A stretch of 64,000 bases of DNA from contig CP042279.1 of the NCBI GenBank assembly GCA_007858575.1, positions 310,001 through 374,000 of the forward strand. The letters run 5' to 3'. This DNA comes from Streptomyces sp. WAC08241. Its GTDB lineage: Bacteria; Actinomycetota; Actinomycetes; Streptomycetales; Streptomycetaceae. The notes below the pieces were generated by a model. It was not told the DNA's origin, searched no databases, and saw only the letters and a list, made by a program, of their open reading frames with translations. The translations under genes were made by a program, and so were the position numbers. Each line of letters begins with the position of its first letter. Position 1 is the stretch's first letter. Shown here one piece after another: positions 24,280 through 35,220 of this stretch.

Positions 24280-25330
24280 ATGATCACGAGCTGCCGCGCC
24301 CGCCTTCGCGCCTGGGCCCTGCTCGGAGCCGTACTCGGGGCATCGGGCGCCGTCTGGCCCGCCGAGGCGCACCGGGCGCCCGCACTCTGCACCTCGTCCC
24401 GCGAACCGACCCTCGCCTCCCGGTTGTCCCAGGACATCGCGAAGGCCCTCAAGGGCCGCGACGGCACGGTCTCCATCGCCCTGCACGACCCCGCGCGGGG
24501 GCTGCGCTGCCGGCTCGACGACACCCTGGTGTACGACTCCGCCAGCATCGCCAAGGTCCTCGTCCTGGAGGCCGTCCTCGGACGGGCGGCGGAGCTCGGC
24601 TGCGCGCCCACCCGCCTGGAGTCCCAGCGGATGAGGGCGATGATCACCCGCTCCGACAACAAGGCGGCCGGCGAACTGTGGTAGGGCTCTCCCGCGCCCG
24701 CCTCACCAGGGTGCTGCGCGACGTCGGGGCCAGGGACACCGTCCCGGGGCACGGCGGCTACTGGGGACTGACCCGCACCACCGCCCGCGACCAACTCGCC
24801 CTCCTCGCCGCGGTGTCCCGCCGCGCCGAGGCGCTGTCCCTGATGGGCCAGGTCGTCCGCGACCAGGCCTGGGGCGTCACCTCGGGCGCGCCCCGCACGG
24901 TCAAGGTCCACCTCAAGAACGGCTGGCTGCCCCGCGCCACCCACGCCTGGCGCGTCCACAGCGTCGGCGTGGTGCGCCCGGCCGCGGGCAAGGGAAGGGC
25001 GGGGAGGGGGCGCTGGGACGAGTACGGGCGCGGCCACGGGTGCGGGTGCGGGGCCGGTACGGGAGCGGGTGCGGGAGCGGGCACAGGCGCGAGGGCCGGT
25101 ACGGGTGCGGGTGCGGGTGCCGGGGTGGGCGGCGCCTCCGCGACCGACTACCGGCTGGCCCTCCTGAGCCACGGCAACCCCACCATGCGGTACGGCATCC
25201 GGACCCTGGAGGGGTCGCCCTGGCCGTGCACCGCAGACTCTCCGGGAGCGCGGCGGCCCGCGACTTCACGCCCTCGGAGGAGGTCAGCGAGGTCCCGGAC
25301 GGGAGCGCTCCGGCCGGGACGCCGGGGCCT
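24280..25330 (+). CDS. Secreted class A beta-lactamase-like serine hydrolase
   Basis: Start ATG 24280 opens a signal peptide (RLRAWALLGAVLGASGAVW, cleavage near AEA). Active-site motifs: SIAK (SxxK) in VYDSASIAKVLVLEAV, SDN in ITRSDNKAAGEL, and KNG in VHLKNGWLP in the KTG position. This fits the serine hydrolase/penicillin-recognising family; beta-lactamase activity itself is not certain. A 36-residue Gly/Ala/Thr-rich insert (about 25023-25130, encoded by GC-rich near-repeats) sits between the KNG strand and TDYRLALLSHG. Frame breaks near 24683 and 25212. The end is approximate: no convincing stop is found because the tail overlaps the convergent DUF4184 gene. Confidence 0.7.
25023..25130 (+). 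repeat. GCGGGTGC-type low-complexity repeat inside the serine hydrolase gene
   Basis: Degenerate short repeats of the form GGTGCGGGTGCG and GGTACGGG. In frame they encode runs of Gly-Ala and Gly-Thr. A recent expansion inside a surface loop is the simplest reading. Confidence 0.7.
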
Positions 25331-26180
25331 CCGCCTCCGCGTCCGGGAGAGCCGGGGCCCCGCCCCGGGAGCGGGCGGCGCTCCAAGGAGCCGCGCCCCC
25401 GCCCCGTACAGCACGAGCCCGACGGCGAGCCCGGCGCCGGCCCCGAAGCACGCCGTCGGAATGACGTCCAGGGGCGTCTCGATCCGGTCCCAGCCCCAGT
25501 ACGCGGCCCAGCGCAGCACCCGGTGGGCGACCCCGGCGAGGACGCAGCCGCCGATGAGCCCGGCTGCGACGAGCCGCCCGCGCCGGTCCGGGACCGGCAC
25601 GCCGGCGGGGAGCCCCGCCCCGGCGCGGTGGCGCGCAGCGCCCGGGCGGCGAACCGGCCGAGGAGCAGCAGCGCCAGCGCCGAACCCCCGTACTGCGCGT
25701 AGAGGTAGACCGGGAAACCGGCCACGATCTCGCCGAGGAACGGGATCGCGCGGGTGCCCCAGCGGTCGAGGTGGGTGAAGGAGTCCCACACCACGTGGGT
25801 CGTGGCGCCGAGCACCGCCGAGAGGAAGAACCAGGCCGCGAGCGCGGCCGGCCGCCGCTCCCGCCAACGGCGGCCCACGACGAGCCTGTACACCCTGCCC
25901 CGCCACCGGGCGGGCAGCAGCGCCACGAGCGGTTCGCGCACGGTCAGCCACAGGCCGACGAGCACGGCCGTGATCAGCACGTCGGCCGTGACGATCCCGG
26001 CGGGGAGTGCGTGACGTCCCCGAAGGCCATCGCGTCGGGGAACGCCGTGGCGGCGAAGTAGGTCATGTCGGGTGCGAAGGAACCCGCGACGAGGGCGGAC
26101 GCGACCAGCGGCCCGCGCGCGGTCCCGTTCCGGCGCAGCCCGGGCAGCACGGCGGCGGCATGGCTCAGCGTGAACGGCAA
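25284..26180 (-). CDS. DUF4184 family integral membrane protein
   Basis: About 298 residues. The start is probably TTG 26180 after GGGAG, giving the family-typical N-terminus (L/M)PFTLSHAAAVLPGLR. Seen: SALVAGSFAPDMTYF, LGATTHVVWDSFTHLDRWG and several membrane segments. The His/Asp residues in THVVWDSFTH suggest a metal-dependent phosphatase- or hydrolase-like site, but the family is uncharacterised. Frame breaks near 25630, 26000 and 25380. The C-terminal stop at 25284 is the best candidate after correcting the last break, not a certain one. Confidence 0.7.
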
Positions 26181-26433
26181 GGGGGACTCCCGGGGTTCGG
26201 ACGGCGACGGCCCGTGGGGGACGGCCGACGGTCCATGATCGGTCGCAGTGCAAGAGGCGACGGGCACCCCGATCGGTTCCCGCCCCCGTTTGGTCGGCAG
26301 GCGGCCAGGAGGTGACGAAAGCGTGAAACACGGTCACCGGCCGGTACTCGGCGGTACGGAGTTGGCATAGGGTCGCCGGAGGCCACGCGCGGGGAGCGCG
26401 GGGCCGCAGTCGATCGGGGAGGAAACGACGCAT

Positions 26434-28275
26434 ATGGCACCGGACATGGGACGCCGGCTGCGCAGGGGGCCACCAGCGGGCGGTCGTGGCCGCGGCGGTC
26501 GCCGCGCTCGCCGCATCGCAGGCACCGGAGGCGATCCAGCCGACCACGGACAACGCCGGCGGCGACCGCGCCGTCGGCGCGGGGAGACTGCCCGCCGTCC
26601 GGCGAGGGCTCCGCGACCGGTGACTCGCCGTACTACACGGAGCTGCCGCCGCTGAACAAGCCGGGCAAGCCCACGGTGAGCATCGCCCTGCCGGTGGTCA
26701 CCGGCCCCGCCGAAGCCGGCATACCCGCGTCCGTCCTCTCCGCCTACAAGCGGGCCGAGCAGTCGATCCGCTCGACCGACCCCCACTGCAACCTGCCGTG
26801 GCAACTGCTCGCCGGCATCGGCAAGGTCGAGTCCGGGCAGGCGCGCGGCGGCCGGGTCGACGGCAACGGCACGACCACCTCGCCGATCCTCGGCCCCGCC
26901 TCAACGGCGTCGGCTTCGCCGACATCTCCGACACCGACGGCGGCGCCTACGACGGCGACAAGGTCCACGACCGCGCCGTCGGCCCGATGCAGTTCATCCC
27001 GTCCACCTGGGCCACGTGGGGCCAGGACGCCAACGGCGACGGGAAGAAGGACCCGAACAACATCTACGACGCGGCACAGGCCGCCGGTCTCTACCTCTGC
27101 GCCAACGACCGCAACCTCGCGCTCAGGGCCGACCTCGACCGCGCGATCCTCAGCTACAACCGCTCGACCGAGTACCTGAACACGGTCCTGTCCTGGTTCG
27201 AGTACTACAAGCGCGGCACCCACCAGGTCCCGGACGGCACGGGCGTGCTGCCGGTCGACCGCAGCGACGCCCGCCGCCCGGGTGTCTTCCCGAGCCCCAC
27301 CGGGCCGTTCCCGACCGCGCCGACGTCCCCTCCCCGACGCCCCCGCGCCGGAGCCGAGCACCCCGAACCCGAAGCCGTCCACGCCCGGGGCGACCAAGCC
27401 GCCGACCGTCCCGACCAAGCCCCCACCACCGACCCGACGCCGCCCGCCCCTTCACCGGCCGGGAAGGTGGCGGAACTCACGGTCGCGGCCAACGGCCGAC
27501 TCACCGCGACCACCGGCGGCGACTTCGAGAAGACCCCCGGGTCGCGGCGCTCGACGCCTCGGGCAAGCCGGTCGCCAAGGTGAGCGTCCGCTTCGAGATC
27601 GTCGGGAGCACCGACACCCGCTTCGCCGGGGGCAAGGCCGTCGTCACCGCCACCACCACCGCGTCTGGCGTCGCCTCCTCCCCGGCGCTGCGGGCCGGCG
27701 AGGAGACGGGATCGTTCAAGATCCGGGCCACCGTCGTGGGCCGCACCCTGGGCGCGGCCGAATTCGCCGTCTCCGTCACCGAGCGCCGGGCGGACACCCT
27801 CGTCCGCGTCGGCGACGCCGCCCTGTCGGCCGCCACCGGCACCGCCTTCGACCAGCAGGTCCGGGTGAAGGCCACCCTCAAGGAGGCCCTCGCCCCCGGC
27901 GTGCCCGTCACCGCGCGGATCGTCACCGCGCAGACGGACGAGGAGGCGAGCGCCGAGGCCCGGCCTTCAAGAGCACGTCCTCCCGCACCGCCACCTTCCG
28001 GACCGCCACGGACGGCACCTCACCCTCGCGGCGGGCGACCTCCTCGCGGGCGACAAGGCGGGCACGTACTTCCTCAAGCTGACCACGCCCGGCGGCGGCG
28101 CCCTCTTCGTCGAGCTCAAGGTCACCGAGCCCACTCCCGCTCCCCCACCTCCACCCCGGAGCCGGAGCCTCCGAGAGCGCTACGCCCGAGGCCTCCCCCG
28201 CCGTCCACCTCTCCCTCCCCGTCGTCCTCCACGCCGACGGGCTCCTCCACCTCCGCCGGCACGCCCAAGGGCTGA
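26434..28275 (+). CDS. Secreted lytic transglycosylase with Ig-like C-terminal domain
   Basis: Exported peptidoglycan lytic transglycosylase, about 614 residues. Signal peptide (RAVVAAAVAALAA). Catalytic domain of the SLT/MltB-like type: NLPWQLLAGIGKVESGQARGG with the catalytic Glu in KVESG, and DRAVGPMQFIPSTWATWGQDANGDG, both hallmarks. A Pro/Thr/Ser linker (about residues 295-345) leads to an invasin/Big-1-like immunoglobulin domain (VAALDASGKPVAKVSVRFEI, AVVTATTTASGVA), then a second beta-rich repeat and a Pro/Ser-rich tail. Frame breaks near 26470, 26900, 27333, 27540, 27960, 28020 and 28165. It is divergent from the DUF4184 gene. Confidence 0.82.
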
Positions 28276-28483
28276 TCACCGCCCCGAGGCCTGACCACTG
28301 CCTGAGGGCCGGTCGCTCCCGAGGCGTGATCACCGCATCCGCAGGCCGATCAGGCTCCGGGGCCCGGCCGCCTCGCCCGAGGCACCGGCCCGGCCGCACC
28401 GCGCCGCCCCTTCCGTCCGCACCGGGCGAGGGGCGGCGCTTCGCGTTCCCCGGCCACGCCCCGCCCCGCCGCCTCCCCGGAGG

Positions 28484-31075
28484 TCACCGCTCCCTTCCGA
28501 GCCGCGCGCTCGTGTGCCGGGTCGCCACCGCCGCGGACGGGTCCTCCGGCCACGGGTGCTTCGGATACCGTCCCCGCAGCTCCGCCCGCACCGCGCGGTA
28601 GCCGTCCCGCCAGAACGACGCCAGGTCCGCGGTCACCGCCGCCGGCCGCCCGGCGGGGAGAGGAGGTGGACCAGCACCGGGACCCCCGCCACCCGGGGCG
28701 TCTCGGCCAGACCGAACATCTCCTGGAGCTTCACCGCGAGCACCGGCCGGTCGCCCCCGTACTCCACCCGTATCCGCGAACCGCTCGGCACCTCGATCCG
28801 CTCCGGCGCCAGCTCGTCCAGCCGGCCCGCCTCGCCCGACGCCCACGGCAGCAGCCGCCGCAGGGCCTCGCCGGCGTCGATCCGCCCCAGGTCGGCGCGG
28901 CGCCCGGCCCGGGACAGCTCCGGCTCCAGCCACTCCCCGGCCCGGTCGACCAGCGCCTCCTCCGACACGTCCGGCCACGCTCCGCCCACCTCCCGGTGGA
29001 GGAACGCCAGCCGCTCGCGCAGCTCCCCGGCCTCCCGGCTCCACCGCAGCAGCCCGGGCCCCTCGCGCCGCAGCCCGTCGAGCAGCGCCTCCCGCACCAG
29101 CGTGCGATCGGCCCCGGTGCCCAGCGGCCGGACCGTCAGCTCGACCGCGCCCAGCCGGTCCACCGACCGCGCGACCACGTCCCCGTCCTCCCAGTGGACC
29201 TCCTCGCCGGTGGACCGCAGGTGTCCGGCCGCCCGCCGCGCCACGGCCTCGTCCACCACCGCCGCGAGCCGCACCCGGGCCGTGGCGTCCCGCGCCGTAC
29301 GGTCCGCCACCGCCACGGCCAGCCACGGCGCGGACCGCAGCCCGGATCCCTCGGCGAGCCGCGCCCCGCTCCCCGACACCATCAGGAAGCCGCCCTGCTC
29401 CCGGGCCCTGGCCACCCGCTCCGGGAAGGCGAGCGCCGTCACCAGACCGGCCACGGCGTCCTCACCCTCCCCGACCGCCGGGGCGCCCCCGCCCCGGCAT
29501 CCCCGCCCCCGGCACCCCCGGCACCTCCGGCGCCCCCGCCCCCGGTCACCACCGCGCCGGCCGCCCGTTCCAGGCGGCGCGCCTCCGCCCTCCACCGCGC
29601 GCCGTACCCGTCCGAACCCCGGCGGGCCGCCCGCCAGGCCGCCACCAGGTCGTCCCCGTAGTCGCGCGGCGGCTCCTCGCTGAGCAGCGCGACCACCTCG
29701 GCGGCCCGCCGGACCCCGACCTCCGGCGCCCCGTCCAGCAGGGCACGGCCCAACCGGGGATGGAGCCCGAGCCGGGACATCCGTACCCCGCGCTCCGTGG
29801 CCCGGCCCGCCGCGTCCACGGCCCCGATCGACCCGAGGACCGAGCGGGCCGCCTCCATCGCCCTGGCCGGCGGCGCGTCGAGCAGCGCGAGCCCCCGGCC
29901 GTCGGGTCGCCCCAACAGGCGGCCCGCAGGGCGAAGTCCGCCAGGTCCGCGATCCTGATCTCGGGCGACGGGAACCGCGCCCGGCCGCCGTCCTCCGCCT
30001 CCGCCCAGCAGCGGTAGACCACACCGAACGCCTCACGCCCCGAGCGCCCGGCCCGCTGGGTCGCCGCGGCCGTCGACACCGGAACCGTCGCCAGCGACCC
30101 GAGCCCCCGGGCGTGGTCCGTCCGCGGCTCCCGCGCGAGCCCCGAGTCCACCACCACCCGCACTCCCGGAACCGTCACGCTCGACTCCGCCACCGCCGTC
30201 GAGAGCACCACCCGGCGCCGCCCGCCCGGCTCGGCGCCCCGCAGCACCGCGTCCTGCACCGCCGCCGGAGCCCGCCCGTGCAACTGGAGCACCTCGGCGT
30301 CCAGGTCCGCGAGCAGCCCCGCCGTCCGCGCGATCTCTCCCGTGCCCGGCAGGAAGCAGAGGACGTCGCCCCGTGCAGCTCCAGGGCGAGCCGGACCGTC
30401 GCCGCCACGTGGCGCAGCAGCGCCGGATCCACCCAGGTGCCGTGCGCGGCCTGATCCCGGCGGGCGGCGCGGCGAACCGGACCGCGTAACTGTGCCCTCG
30501 CCCACGCTCCGCACGACCGGCGCGGGTCCGCTGCCGTCGAGCACCGTGAGCAACTGGGACCACGCCTCGGCGTCGCTCGTCGCCGAGGCCGCGATCAGCT
30601 TCAGGTCCGGCCGCAGGGTCGCCCGTACGTCCACCAGGAAGGCCATGGCCGTGTCGGCGTCCAGGTGCCGCTCGTGGCACTCGTCGAGCAGCACCACGTC
30701 GACGCCCGCCAGTTCCGGATCCCGCTGGAGCCGTTGCAGCAGGATGCCCGTGGTCACCACCTCGACCCGGGTCGCGGGACCGGTCCGCCGCTCGCCGCGC
30801 ACGGAGAAGCCGACCGCGCCGCCGACCTCCTCGCCGAGCAGCCACGCCATCCGCCGGGCCGCCGCCCGCACCGCCATCCGGCGCGGCTCGGCCACCAGCA
30901 CCCGGCGCGCCGGCCCGTCCCCTATGAGACCCGCGAGGGCCAGTGGCACCAGCGTCGTCTTGCCGGTGCCGGGAGGAGCGGACAGCACCGCCGTGCCACG
31001 CTCCGCGAGCGCGGAGAGCAGCTCGGGGACGGCATGGCGGACGGGGAGACGGTCGAGCGCTTCGTTTCGGATCAC
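28484..31075 (-). CDS. hrpB: ATP-dependent RNA helicase HrpB
   Basis: DEAH-box helicase of about 864 residues, close to the usual length for HrpB. GTG start at 31075. Seen: Walker A SAPPGTGKTTLVPLAL, the GG-type motif LVAEPRRMAVRAAARRMA, motif II as DECHERHLD (DEAH variant), SATSDAEAW, motif VVLSTAVAESSVTVPG, motif VI QRAGRSGREAFG, the HA2 domain, and the HrpB C-terminal domain (PWPEDPSAAVATRH). Frame breaks near 28663, 29480, 29895, 30372 and 30465. It lies next to the methyltransferase gene, same strand, 116 bp apart. Its role in bacteria is not well defined. Confidence 0.9.
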
Positions 31076-31191
31076 GCACTCAGTCTCGTACGCGCAAGAA
31101 AAGACGAGCCCCGTTGTCCACAAGGCCCACCTATAAGTACGCAAGTAAGACTGGCGGAGCCGGTAGGGCCGGCGCCTCCCCTTCTCCTCCT

Positions 31192-32029
31192 CTACTCCGC
31201 CCGCTCGCACACGAAGATCGCCGTCCCCGGGATCAGGTTCCCCGCAGCGGGGACCAGCCGCCCCACTCCTGGCCGTTCCAGGCAGGCCACTCCGGCTCGA
31301 CCAGGTCCACCAGGCGGAACCCGCCGGCCACCACGTCCCGCACCCGGTCCCCGAGCGTCCGGTGGTGCTCCACGTACACCGCGCGCCCCTCCTCGTCCTG
31401 CTCGACGTACGGCGTGCGGTCGAAGTAGGAGGCCGCGACCGAGAGCCCTCGGGCCCCGGTTCGTCGGGGAAGGCCCAGCGGATCGGGTGCGTCACCGAGA
31501 ACACCCAGCGCCCGCCCGGCCGCAGCACCCGGCGCACCTCCCGGAAGACCCGTACCGGATCGGCGACGAACGGCACCGCCCCGTACGCCGAGCAGGCCAG
31601 GTCGAAGGAGCCGTCCCGAACGGCAGCGCCCCCGCGTCGGCTCTCCACCAGCGGCACCTCGTCGCCGATCCGCAGCGCGTGCTGGAGCTGCCGGTGCGAG
31701 AGGTCGAGCGCCACCGGCCGCGCGCCCTGTGCCGCCAGCCACCGCGAGCACTGCGCCGCGCCCGCGCCGATCTCCAGGACGTCGAGGCCCTTCAGCGAGG
31801 CGGCCGGACCGAGGAGCCCCGCCTCGGCCTCGTCGAGCCCCTCGGGCCCCCACACGAACCGGTCGTCGCCCAGGAAGGAGCCGTGCTCGCTCTGGTACTC
31901 GTCGGCGTTCCGGTCCCACCATCCGCGGTTCGCCCGGCTGCTCTCCGCGTCCCCCGCGTCACGCCGGGTCGCCTCCGCTCCGTCGGCCTCGTCCTGGACC
32001 GCGTCTTCGCGTCCGTACTCTTGGTTCAT
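31192..32029 (-). CDS. Class I SAM-dependent methyltransferase
   Basis: About 279 residues. ATG start at 32029. SAM-binding motif I in VLEIGAGAAQCSRWLAAQGA, motif II region VALDLSHRQLQ, motif III region DLACSAYGAVPFV and RVLRPGGRWVFSVTHP. The family is common in actinobacteria; the substrate is unknown. An acidic, Arg/Asp-rich N-terminal tail of 35 residues precedes the fold. Frame breaks near 31250 and 31450. It is divergent from rpsA. Confidence 0.85.
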
Positions 32030-32375
32030 CTCGCCCGCCGATGTAGTTTGTGCTCAGTACCGCCGTGTGGCGGACCACGCCGAAACGGCGTGGAGGGACA
32101 TGAGTGGTGCCGGAGTTGAGCTGATCTGCCCCGGGTGCGCGCTTCGCGCATTGACCCCGTCCGGCCGCTTCCGTATGCTAAAGGTTGCGCTGCGGGTCTG
32201 CGTGCCTCAGACGGAGCAGGCCGCGCTCGTACCTGGTATATGTCCCCTCGGTTTTCGAGGCTCCTCCCGTTCGCGGGCAGGGGGTCTCATTGGCTGTCCG
32301 GCTTCTTGGTGCGATACGGGCTCTCGGCGTAGCAGTACCTACGACTTTCTGTCCGTAACCGGAGCCCTTTCCCAC
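32030..32375 (+). other. rpsA upstream region and long leader
   Basis: 346 bp between the methyltransferase and rpsA. A strong promoter lies at 32151-32179, so the rpsA message should start near 32186 and carry a leader of about 190 bases. The leader contains GC-rich inverted segments (around 32195-32232) and a pyrimidine-rich stretch before the start codon. A long leader fits autogenous control of S1, which is known in other bacteria; that is inference here. Confidence 0.6.
32151..32179 (+). promoter_or_regulatory. Consensus vegetative promoter for rpsA
   Basis: TTGACC (32151-32156), a 17-base spacer, then TATGCT (32174-32179). This is close to the HrdB/sigma-70 consensus (TTGACN-17-TANNNT). 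Confidence 0.85.
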
Positions 32376-33878
32376 ATGACGAGCAGCACCGAGACCACCG
32401 CCACCACCCCGCAGGTTGCGGTCAACGACATCGGTAACGAGGAAGCCTTCCTCGCCGCGATCGACGAGACGATCAAGTACTTCAACGACGGCGACATCGT
32501 CGACGGCGTCATCGTGAAGGTCGACCGGGACGAGGTCCTGCTCGACATCGGTTACAAGACCGAAGGTGTCATCCCGAGCCGCGAGCTCTCGATCAAGCAC
32601 GACGTCGACCCGAACGAGGTCGTCAAGGTCGGCGACGAGATCGAGGCCCTGGTTCTCCAGAAGGAGGACAAGGAAGGCCGCCTGATCCTCTCGAAGAAGC
32701 GCGCCCAGTACGAGCGCGCCTGGGGCACCATCGAGAAGATCAAGGAAGAGGACGGCATCGTCACCGGTACCGTCATCGAGGTCGTCAAGGGTGGTCTCAT
32801 CCTCGACATCGGCCTCCGCGGCTTCCTCCCGGCCTCCCTGGTCGAGATGCGTCGCGTCCGCGACCTCCAGCCCTACGTGGGCAAGGAGCTCGAGGCGAAG
32901 ATCATCGAGCTGGACAAGAACCGCAACAACGTGGTCCTGTCCCGCCGCGCCTGGCTGGAGCAGACCCAGTCCGAGGTCCGCCAGACCTTCCTCACGACCC
33001 TCCAGAAGGGTCAGGTCCGCTCCGGCGTCGTGTCCTCGATCGTCAACTTCGGTGCCTTCGTGGACCTGGGTGGCGTCGACGGTCTCGTGCACGTCTCCGA
33101 GCTGTCCTGGAAGCACATCGACCACCCGTCCGAGGTCGTCGAGGTCGGCTAGGAGGTCACCGTCGAGGTTCTCGACGTGGACATGGACCGCGAGCGCGTC
33201 TCCCTGTCGCTGAAGGCGACCCAGGAGGACCCGTGGCAGCAGTTCGCCCGGACCCACCAGATCGGTCAGGTCGTCCCGGGTAAGGTCACCAAGCTGGTTC
33301 CGTTCGGTGCGTTCGTCCGCGTGGACGAGGGCATCGAGGGTCTGGTCCACATCTCCGAGCTGGCCGAGCGCCACGTGGAGATCCCGGAGCAGGTCGTCCA
33401 GGTCAACGACGAGATCTTCGTCAAGGTCATCGACATCGACCTCGAGCGCCGCCGCATCAGCCTCTCGCTGAAGCAGGCCAACGAGTCCTTCGGTGCCGAC
33501 CCGGCCTCGGTCGAGTTCGACCCGACCCTGTACGGCATGGCCGCGTCCTACGACGACCAGGGCAACTACATCTACCCCGAGGGCTTCGACCCCGAGACCA
33601 ACGACTGGCTCGAGGGCTTCGAGACCCAGCGCGAGGCCTGGGAGACCCAGTACGCCGAGGCGCAGTCCCGCTTCGAGCAGCACCAGGCCCAGGTCATCAA
33701 GTCCCGCGAGGCCGACGAGGCCGCCGCTGCCGAGGGTGGCGCCGCCGCTCCGGCCGGTGCCCCGGCGGGCGTGTCGGGTGGCTCCTACTCCTCGGAGTCG
33801 GACGACAACTCCGGCGCCCTGGCGTCGGACGAGGCGCTTGCCGCCCTGCGCGAGAAGCTGGCCGGCGGCCAGAGCTGA
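32376..33878 (+). CDS. rpsA: 30S ribosomal protein S1 (with in-frame TAG)
   Basis: About 500 residues, four S1 RNA-binding repeats as in other actinobacteria. Start ATG 32376 (MTSSTETTATTPQ). Repeats begin near VDGVIVKVDRDEVLLDIG, VTGTVIEVVKGGLILDIG, RSGVVSSIVNFGAFVDLG and VPGKVTKLVPFGAFVRV; the tail is acidic and Gly/Ala/Ser-rich. Uniquely for a gene this long here, no frameshift is present, but codon 259 is TAG (33150-33152) in EVVEVG-x-EVTVEV, where homologues have Gln. CAG to TAG in a GCCAGG context matches other CCWGG-linked C-to-T changes in the window. S1 is essential, so a real truncation is unlikely. Confidence 0.95.
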
Positions 33879-33914
33879 ACAGGCTCTCCGCTGAGCGCTA
33901 GCCGCTAGCGAGAC

Positions 33915-33945
33915 CGAGGCCCGTTCCTCCGGGGAGCGGGCCTCG
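33915..33945 (+). terminator. Terminator after rpsA
   Basis: CGAGGCCCG and CGGGCCTCG arms (9 bp perfect) around a 13-base loop, starting 37 bp after the rpsA stop. Confidence 0.75.
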
Positions 33946-33963
33946 GACGTTTTCCCGGCCCCC

Positions 33964-34055
33964 GCGTACGGCCCCTCCGCGTACGGCCCTCCGGCGTGCG
34001 GCCCCCCGTACGGTCTCCCCTCGTACGGCCTCCTACACGGCCCCGCATACGGCCC
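33964..34055. repeat. Degenerate tandem repeat GCGTACGGCCC
   Basis: About seven imperfect copies of a 14-17 base unit with core CGTACGGCC (variants TGCGGCC, TACGGTC, ACACGGCC, ATACGGCC). The array runs into the 3' end of the beta-helix gene and encodes its last residues (WAVCGAV). Confidence 0.7.
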
Positions 34056-34998
34056 AGGGTGTGACGGCGATGTTCGTCAGGCCGTTCCCGCCGGTCACCG
34101 TGTTCGAGGCGTACACCGTGGTCCGGCACGAGGCGCTCTGGTTGGTGACGTGGATCGCGAGCCGCTGCGGCCCGGTCGCGCCCGTCAGGTTCGCGCGGTT
34201 GCCACGGAAGACCGTCCCGCAGCCCCAGCCGCTCTGCTGGCTGTGGGTCTCGAAGCCGTTGTTCGTCGTGTTCACCCCGGTGTTGTCCTCCACGAGGACG
34301 TCGTTGCCCTTCACGTCGACCCAGGAGTCGTCGTAGTTGGCGCCGGTCAGCCCGCGCCCGTCGAAGGTGTTGCCGACGATCCTCGCCCCGGTCGTGCCCT
34401 CCTTGACGTCGACGCTCTCGCCGCCGACGTCCGGCCCGATCACGTTGCCCAGGATCTGCGCGCCGTCGCTCTTGTCGCCCAGGCTGTTGGCGGTGCCGAC
34501 GTACACCCCCTCGCCCATGCCCCGGCCGTCGTTCCCGGTGTCGTAGATCCGGGAGTTCTTGAGACCCCGTCCTTGCTGGAGTTGCGGAAGTGCACGCCCT
34601 CCATGTCCAGGTCGTGCACGGTCACCCCGTCGATCACCACGCCGTTCGCGGAGTCGGCCATGATCCCCTTCTGGCCGCCGGTCACCGTGACCCCTTCACC
34701 GTCCAGTACGAGGCGCCGTTGAGGTGCAGCCCGTAGCTGCCGCCGGCGGTCAGCACCGCGCGTGAGGAGCCGGTCAGGGTGATCCGGGCGGACGAGGTGC
34801 CCGGCGTGGTGGCCTTGAAGTTCCCGGTGTACGTGCCGTCCGCGAGGTGGATCGTGTCGCCGGGGCGCGCGGCGGTGAGCGCCGACTTGAGCTGGTGCCG
34901 CGGTCGTGACCTCGATGGTCGCCGCGGCGGCCGGGGAGGTCACGAGGGGACGGCGAGGAGCGCCGGGAGGAGGGGAGGAGCAGCGTTCGAGGGCGCAT
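34033..34998 (-). CDS. Secreted right-handed parallel beta-helix protein
   Basis: About 321 residues. ATG start at 34998 with signal peptide (MRPRTLLLPLLPALLA after frame repair). Pectate-lyase/carbohydrate-binding-type beta-helix: AARPGDTIHLADGTYTGNFKA at the first rung, then repeated rungs GVVIDGVTVHDLDMEGVHF, GAQILGNVIGPDVGG and GARIVGNTFDGRG. C-terminal rungs carry an expected Cys pair (GWGCGTVF, SASCRTTV). Likely binds or cleaves polysaccharide; no catalytic residues can be assigned. Frame breaks near 34565, 34690, 34895 and 34945. Confidence 0.82.
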
Positions 34999-35220
34999 GG
35001 GGGTGCCTTCCGGGGCAGGAATGGGGGTGTTCCTGTATGTGCACGGGGATCGAGAGGCCGAACGCGACGCTGTCGGCAGACGGTAGGGAGCCGCCCCGAC
35101 CGTGTCAAGGTCTGGACCAGTGGCCCGAGTTCGGGCCGTTCCGTCGAAAGATCACGGGCTCCGGGAATGGCGGCGCGGCCCGGCGCGTTCCCAGAGAGAA
35201 CACGAGGAGGAGCGGTAATC

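Noticed and set aside
22245..25172. Very long open frame on the minus strand across polA (over 900 codons)
   Set aside because: It is the antisense of polA and the serine hydrolase. High GC removes stops in shadow frames; its residue composition (Gly, Val, Leu, Ala repeats) has no family motif.
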